Source of the DNA: Sphingomonadales bacterium
Lineage (GTDB): Bacteria; Pseudomonadota; Alphaproteobacteria; Sphingomonadales; Sphingomonadaceae
Assembly (NCBI GenBank): GCA_020200935.1
Contig: JAIVHR010000171.1
Location: 1-10,321, forward strand
Reading direction: 5' to 3'
DNA length: 10,321 nt
Below, one piece after another: positions 7,831-10,321 of this stretch (the stretch's first letter is position 1; every line of letters starts with the position of its first letter). Under the pieces are notes generated by a model. It worked only from the letters and a program-made list of their open reading frames with translations, had not been told where the DNA came from and did no database searches. Position numbers and translations under genes: made by a program.

Positions 7831-8796
7831 TCCTGTTGCAGCTCCGCCGGTGTGCGCTGCAGCGCGGCTTCGACCGTATCCTGCCAGATGAAAATCGAGA
7901 TCGCGGCATAGGCGGCGAGCGTCGGAAGCCAATATTCCCAATAGCCCGCGGCGGCGAAGGGAGGCAGCAGCCAGAGCCCGGGCTCGATGCCGGCGAGCCA
8001 GGTTTCATGCGGCGCCGCACCACCGGTGGCCTTGCGCGCCGCCCGCCGTTCGCGCAGCGCCAGCAGCAACGCCGCGACGGCCGCCGCGGCGGCGAAGAAA
8101 TGAACCCGGTCGCCGGTCTCCACGGCCAGATGCTTGCCCAGCGCGACAAGCGCGAGGCCGAGCGCGACGCCGCGGCCGAAGCGCGGCTCCCAATGGCGCT
8201 CGGGATAGCGCAGATGGGCCAGGTCGATGCGCGCCGCGATCGCCGAGAGCGGGCCCGATACAAGCAGGAATCCGAGGCCCGTCCACAGCCATCCGAACCA
8301 GAAGCCCGCCGCGCCGATCAGCGCGCAGAGCAGGCTCGCGACGCGCGGCCAGCTCGCCTCGACCGAACGGTCGAGCAGCGGCGGGGCGAGCAGCCGGGCG
8401 ATCGGCGCATAGAGAAATCGCTCGGGCCAGCTCCGCCCGGTCGGTTCGGCATCGGCGAGCAGTTCGCGCGCCGCCGCCCTCATACCAGGCCGGGGTCGCG
8501 ACCAATCCGTCGGCGACCAGCAGGATCTTCTCCTCGGCATGGAAACGGTCGGCGGCATCGGCGGGATCGCGCGAGATCTCGACCGCGATGCGATCGCTAC
8601 GCAGCCGCTCGATCGCCTCGGTCAGCGCCGGCGGCACCCTTTCGACCAGCACCACGGCATGCTGCGCTCCGGCGCCGATCGCGCGGCGCACCTGGTGTTC
8701 GAGCAGGCTACGCCCGGCGAGCGGCAACATGGCGCGCAGCTCCGCCCGTTCGTCCTCGCTGTCCAGATAGGCCGCAATCAGCGCTGCGAAAGCCAC
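7827..8796 (-). pseudogene. Nucleotidyltransferase-like head and multispan membrane tail, frame disrupted
   Basis: Two reading frames together look like one gene. The first runs about 106 codons from GTG 8796 and resembles the N-terminal Rossmann part of sugar-nucleotide or MobA-like nucleotidyltransferases (PLAGRSLLEHQVRRAIGAG, later ILLVADGLV), but without the usual Gly-rich nucleotide loop near the start. At about 8477-8481 the sensible reading passes to another frame, which continues for about 216 residues with roughly five hydrophobic segments and an intact end at 7827. No Shine-Dalgarno sequence precedes the only ATG at the switch (8483), so a separate second gene is unlikely. Removing one G from the GGG at 8477-8479 would give one protein of about 322 residues. 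The head has a good promoter and ribosome binding site. The tail lacks the CDP-alcohol phosphotransferase motif, so I assign no enzyme. A sequencing error, a real frameshift or an internal deletion are all possible. Confidence 0.6.
8475..8484 (-). other. Frame junction in the gene at 7827-8796
   Basis: On the minus strand the bases read TAT GAG GGC in the incoming frame (Tyr-Glu-Gly), while the outgoing frame reads ATG AGG GCG. With one G fewer the join becomes Trp-Tyr-Glu-Ala-Ala-Ala-Arg-Glu-Leu-Leu, and the downstream frame then continues with plausible protein (SWPERFLYAPIARLL). Only three Gs are in the run, so slippage is not obviously favoured. Confidence 0.5.
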
Positions 8797-8801
8797 CCGC
8801 A

Positions 8802-8810
8802 CCTCTCCCT
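8802..8810 (-). promoter_or_regulatory. Ribosome binding site for the GTG start at 8796
   Basis: AGGGAGAGG on the minus strand, with GGGAG 8 nt before the GTG at 8796. It supports this start over the ATG at 8832, which lies inside the candidate -10 element, and over the GTG at 8802, which is too close. Confidence 0.6.
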
Positions 8811-8827
8811 GGCATTGCCGCCGGATC

Positions 8828-8857
8828 GGCATAGGCGCAGTTTCGCCGCGATGTAAA
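8828..8857 (-). promoter_or_regulatory. Candidate promoter for the gene at 7827-8796
   Basis: Minus strand TTTACA (8857-8852), 18 nt, TATGCC (8833-8828). The -35 has one mismatch to TTGACA; the -10 matches the first three bases of TATAAT. The predicted mRNA would start about 25-30 nt before GTG 8796 and include the ribosome binding site. It lies in the 96-bp gap downstream of the Hpt-like gene, in which I see no intrinsic terminator. Confidence 0.4.
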
Positions 8858-8892
8858 ATGGGAGACCAACAGTGGCGCGCGAGCGAGCCGCG

Positions 8893-9219
8893 TCAGTAGG
8901 AGGGATCGCCGAAAGCGGTGCCGCGTTCGAAACTCGCCAGCGCCTTGTCTATCTTGTCGAGTATCGGCTTGGCGAAGGGCTTGCCCTCGGCCGCCTTGTC
9001 GGCAAGCGCCATCAGATCGGTGACGCCGAAGCTGGCCGCGAGACCCTTGAGGCGCCAGGCGGCGGCCTGCCATTGATGATCGTTGACCGCATTGTGGAGC
9101 GCCGACGCCTGGCGTGCCGCGCTGTCGACGAAAGCGGTCCGCAGCTCTGCGATGAGCTGCGAATCCTCGCCGACCGCTGCCGCCAGCGTCTTGTCGAGAG
9201 CTCCTGGATCGTAGGCCAT
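8893..9219 (-). CDS. Hpt-like phosphotransfer domain protein without the phospho-histidine
   Basis: A 108-residue, all-helical, soluble protein starting MAYDPGALDKTLAAAVGED. It fits a stand-alone Hpt (histidine phosphotransfer) four-helix bundle in size and in the signature stretch on helix B, where Hpt proteins read A-H-x-L-K-G-x-x-x-x-F/L-G. Here the stretch is AAAW-RLKGLAASFG: Leu-Lys-Gly and the Phe-Gly are kept, but the phospho-accepting His is Trp55 (codon TGG, 9055-9057). It should therefore not carry phosphate in the usual way, and may act as a binding adaptor. The frame is open far upstream to 10194, but that extension is the antisense of the coiled-coil gene; the ATG at 9219 is chosen because the Hpt similarity begins there, with GGAG just ahead (short 2-nt spacing). 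It is divergent from the coiled-coil gene. Close relatives could show whether the His loss is general. Confidence 0.72.
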   Translation of the reverse strand: MAYDPGALDKTLAAAVGEDSQLIAELRTAFVDSAARQASALHNAVNDHQWQAAAWRLKGLAASFGVTDLMALADKAAEGKPFAKPILDKIDKALASFERGTAFGDPSY

Positions 9220-9318
9220 GGCTCCGCTTAGCGCGAACGCGGTTAAGGTTGGGTTTCCGGCCAAGGGTTTCCCACAGCCCCGATCATGGTAAACATCCGC
9301 CGAACAAGGGGGACGAGG
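9220..9318. promoter_or_regulatory. Divergent intergenic region with a repeated GGGTTTCC
   Basis: This 99-bp gap must carry the start signals for both the Hpt-like gene (leftward) and the coiled-coil gene (rightward). It contains two direct copies of GGGTTTCC (9251-9258 and 9265-9272), 14 bp apart start to start, plus a TTAA (9243-9246) and a TTAG (9228-9231) that are 11 bp apart, not the 7 bp of a CtrA box. On the minus strand a TTTACCAT (9296-9289) is one base from a CtrA half-site. I cannot pick a convincing -35/-10 pair in either direction. Confidence 0.35.
9251..9272. repeat. Short direct repeat GGGTTTCC x2
   Basis: Two identical 8-mers, 14 bp apart start to start, in the divergent promoter region. 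Tandem identical 8-mers at this distance could be a paired protein-binding site. The spacing is not a whole helical turn (10.5 bp), so cooperative binding on one face is not implied. Confidence 0.3.
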
Positions 9319-10321
9319 ATGGCCCAGCCAGCGAATGATATTGCCGAGGAAAGCCTCGAATCCGGGCCTCAGCCCGGTTTGGCCGAGCCGGCCGAGGCCG
9401 CCCGATGGGACGCCGACAAGGACTGGGAATTCGAGATCGAAGGCGCGCCGACGGGCGAGAGGCTCGCTCTCATCGGCATCGGCATCGCCGCGATCGGCTG
9501 GGCCGGATTCGCCGGATCGAGCGCCTATCGGGCGCTGAGCGGCGGCGTACCGACCTCCGAAGCGATCGTCAGCTGGATCGCGATCCTCGCCGCGCCGCTT
9601 GCCCTGCTCGGCATCGTCTGGCTGCTGGTTCGCCAGTCGAGCGCGCGCGAGGCTCGCCGCTTCGGCCGCACCGCCCAGTCGCTGCGCGCCGAAGCGATGC
9701 GGCTCGACCATGCGCTGCGCGTCGTCCGCGGGCAGCTCGCCGAGGCGCGCCAATCGGTAGGCGATGAGACCGACCGGCTGATGGCGCTCGGCGACGAAGC
9801 GGCCGGGCGGCTTGGCGGCATCAGCAGCGAGATCAACGAGGCGAGCCGGACGATCGAGGCGAAATCGGGCCTGCTCGACAGCGCCGCCAGATCGGCGCGC
9901 GGCGATATCGAAGTGCTGCTCGCCGATCTGCCGCGCGCCGAGGAGATGGCCCGCGCGGTGGGCACCGGGCTGCGCGAGGCCGGTGTCGAGGCGCATGAGC
10001 AGGCGGTTTCGCTCGACGCCCAGCTTTCGGCGCTGTCGGAACGCGGGCGCGAGGCCAACGATGTGGCCGGCGGCGCGGCGAAAAGGCTCGCCGCGCATCT
10101 TTCGCAGATCGAGGGGATCGTCGATATCGCGGCCAGACGCTTCGACGAGACGGGCAGCCAGGTCCGCGAGACGGTCGACGGGTCGCTCGCCCATGGCGGC
10201 GCGGCGGTCGACCAGATCCGCAAGGCGATCGACGAGACCGGCGCGACGCTGGCCGCGCTCGTCGATACGGCGCGCTCCTCCTTCGACGATGCCGGCCGCG
10301 AGGCGAGCGAGGCGCTCGCCG
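9319..10321 (+). CDS. Two-helix membrane protein with long coiled-coil domain (3' end outside window)
   Basis: The frame is open from ATG 9319 to the window edge (334 complete codons, no stop), with GGGGGA 5 nt before the start. An acidic, Pro/Ala-rich N-terminus (1-47) is followed by two hydrophobic segments (about 49-70 and 83-104) and then an uninterrupted, strongly helical, charged region from 105 on. This region is rich in Ala, Glu, Arg and Asp with recurring heptad-like hydrophobics, and contains repeated stretches such as FDETGSQVRETVD and IRKAIDETGATLAALVD. With both ends of the helical pair probably cytoplasmic, the coiled coil would lie in the cytoplasm. No enzymatic motif is visible. 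The design, a membrane anchor plus long cytoplasmic coiled coil, recalls polar scaffold proteins such as Caulobacter TipN, but that is an analogy only. Codon third positions are strongly GC, supporting this strand over the antisense frame. Confidence 0.75.
   Translation, partial: MAQPANDIAEESLESGPQPGLAEPAEAARWDADKDWEFEIEGAPTGERLALIGIGIAAIGWAGFAGSSAYRALSGGVPTSEAIVSWIAILAAPLALLGIVWLLVRQSSAREARRFGRTAQSLRAEAMRLDHALRVVRGQLAEARQSVGDETDRLMALGDEAAGRLGGISSEINEASRTIEAKSGLLDSAARSARGDIEVLLADLPRAEEMARAVGTGLREAGVEAHEQAVSLDAQLSALSERGREANDVAGGAAKRLAAHLSQIEGIVDIAARRFDETGSQVRETVDGSLAHGGAAVDQIRKAIDETGATLAALVDTARSSFDDAGREASEALA

Noticed and set aside
7827..8483. CDP-alcohol phosphatidyltransferase function for the membrane tail
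   Set aside because: The required D-G-x2-A-R-x8-G-x3-D-x3-D motif is absent, so the hydrophobic segments alone do not support it.
6459..8834. 791-codon open frame on the plus strand
   Set aside because: It is antisense to four minus-strand reading frames. Its product is Arg/Pro/Ala-rich without domains, while the minus strand gives recognisable PAS, HATPase and DUF2336-like sequence.
9238..9261. EcfG-type (general stress) promoter ahead of the Hpt-like gene, GGAAA...CGTT on the minus strand
   Set aside because: The -35 is GGAAA, not GGAAC, and the spacer is 14 nt where 16-17 are needed.
9268..9277. DnaA-box-like TTTCCCACAG
   Set aside because: Two mismatches to TTATCCACA, a single copy and no AT-rich stretch; not an origin.
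9220..10194. 325-codon upstream extension of the Hpt-like frame (minus strand)
   Set aside because: It is the antisense of the two-helix coiled-coil gene, which has its own start and ribosome binding site. The Hpt similarity begins at the ATG at 9219.

Overview
The window is a GC-rich, gene-dense chromosomal segment. The gene set (lexA, comEC, gltX and gltA packed together, then a PAS histidine-kinase-like gene, a DUF2336-type gene and a small Hpt-like gene) and the protein sequences point to an alphaproteobacterium, most likely of the Sphingomonadales. That placement is from recognition of sequence and gene order; no search was run.

Left part (1-5315), housekeeping. The window opens inside lexA (SOS repressor; only the protease half is present), which converges on and overlaps comEC (DNA-uptake channel, minus strand). 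comEC is divergent from gltX (glutamyl-tRNA synthetase), with only about 25 bp between the two chosen starts, so the gltX promoter lies inside the comEC 5' coding region. gltX is followed after 13 nt by gltA (citrate synthase), almost certainly co-transcribed. gltA in turn converges on and overlaps the next minus-strand gene.

Right part (5312-10321), signalling and envelope. On the minus strand, read right to left, lie a 108-residue Hpt-like protein, a frame-disrupted gene (nucleotidyltransferase-like head, membrane tail), a DUF2336-type protein and a PAS/histidine-kinase-like protein. The last two overlap by 4 nt (GTGA) and should be translationally coupled. Divergent from the Hpt-like gene is a plus-strand gene with two membrane helices and a long coiled coil, running off the right edge.

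The most notable observation is that both phosphorelay proteins lack their phospho-accepting histidine. The kinase-like protein has Arg246 at the H-box position although its ATP-binding boxes are intact, and the Hpt-like protein has Trp55 where the histidine should be. The DUF2336-type gene ahead of the kinase has a TTAG-N7-TTAAC element, close to the CtrA box, placed over the -35 region of a promoter that would give a leaderless mRNA. Other points of interest are a ComEC without a metallo-beta-lactamase metal site, an abrupt codon-usage change in the last third of gltX, and the frame break in the gene at 7827-8796.

No tRNA, rRNA, CRISPR array, insertion sequence or integrase was seen. There is no gene-free stretch above 300 bases; the longest are about 99 bp (9220-9318) and 96 bp (8797-8892).
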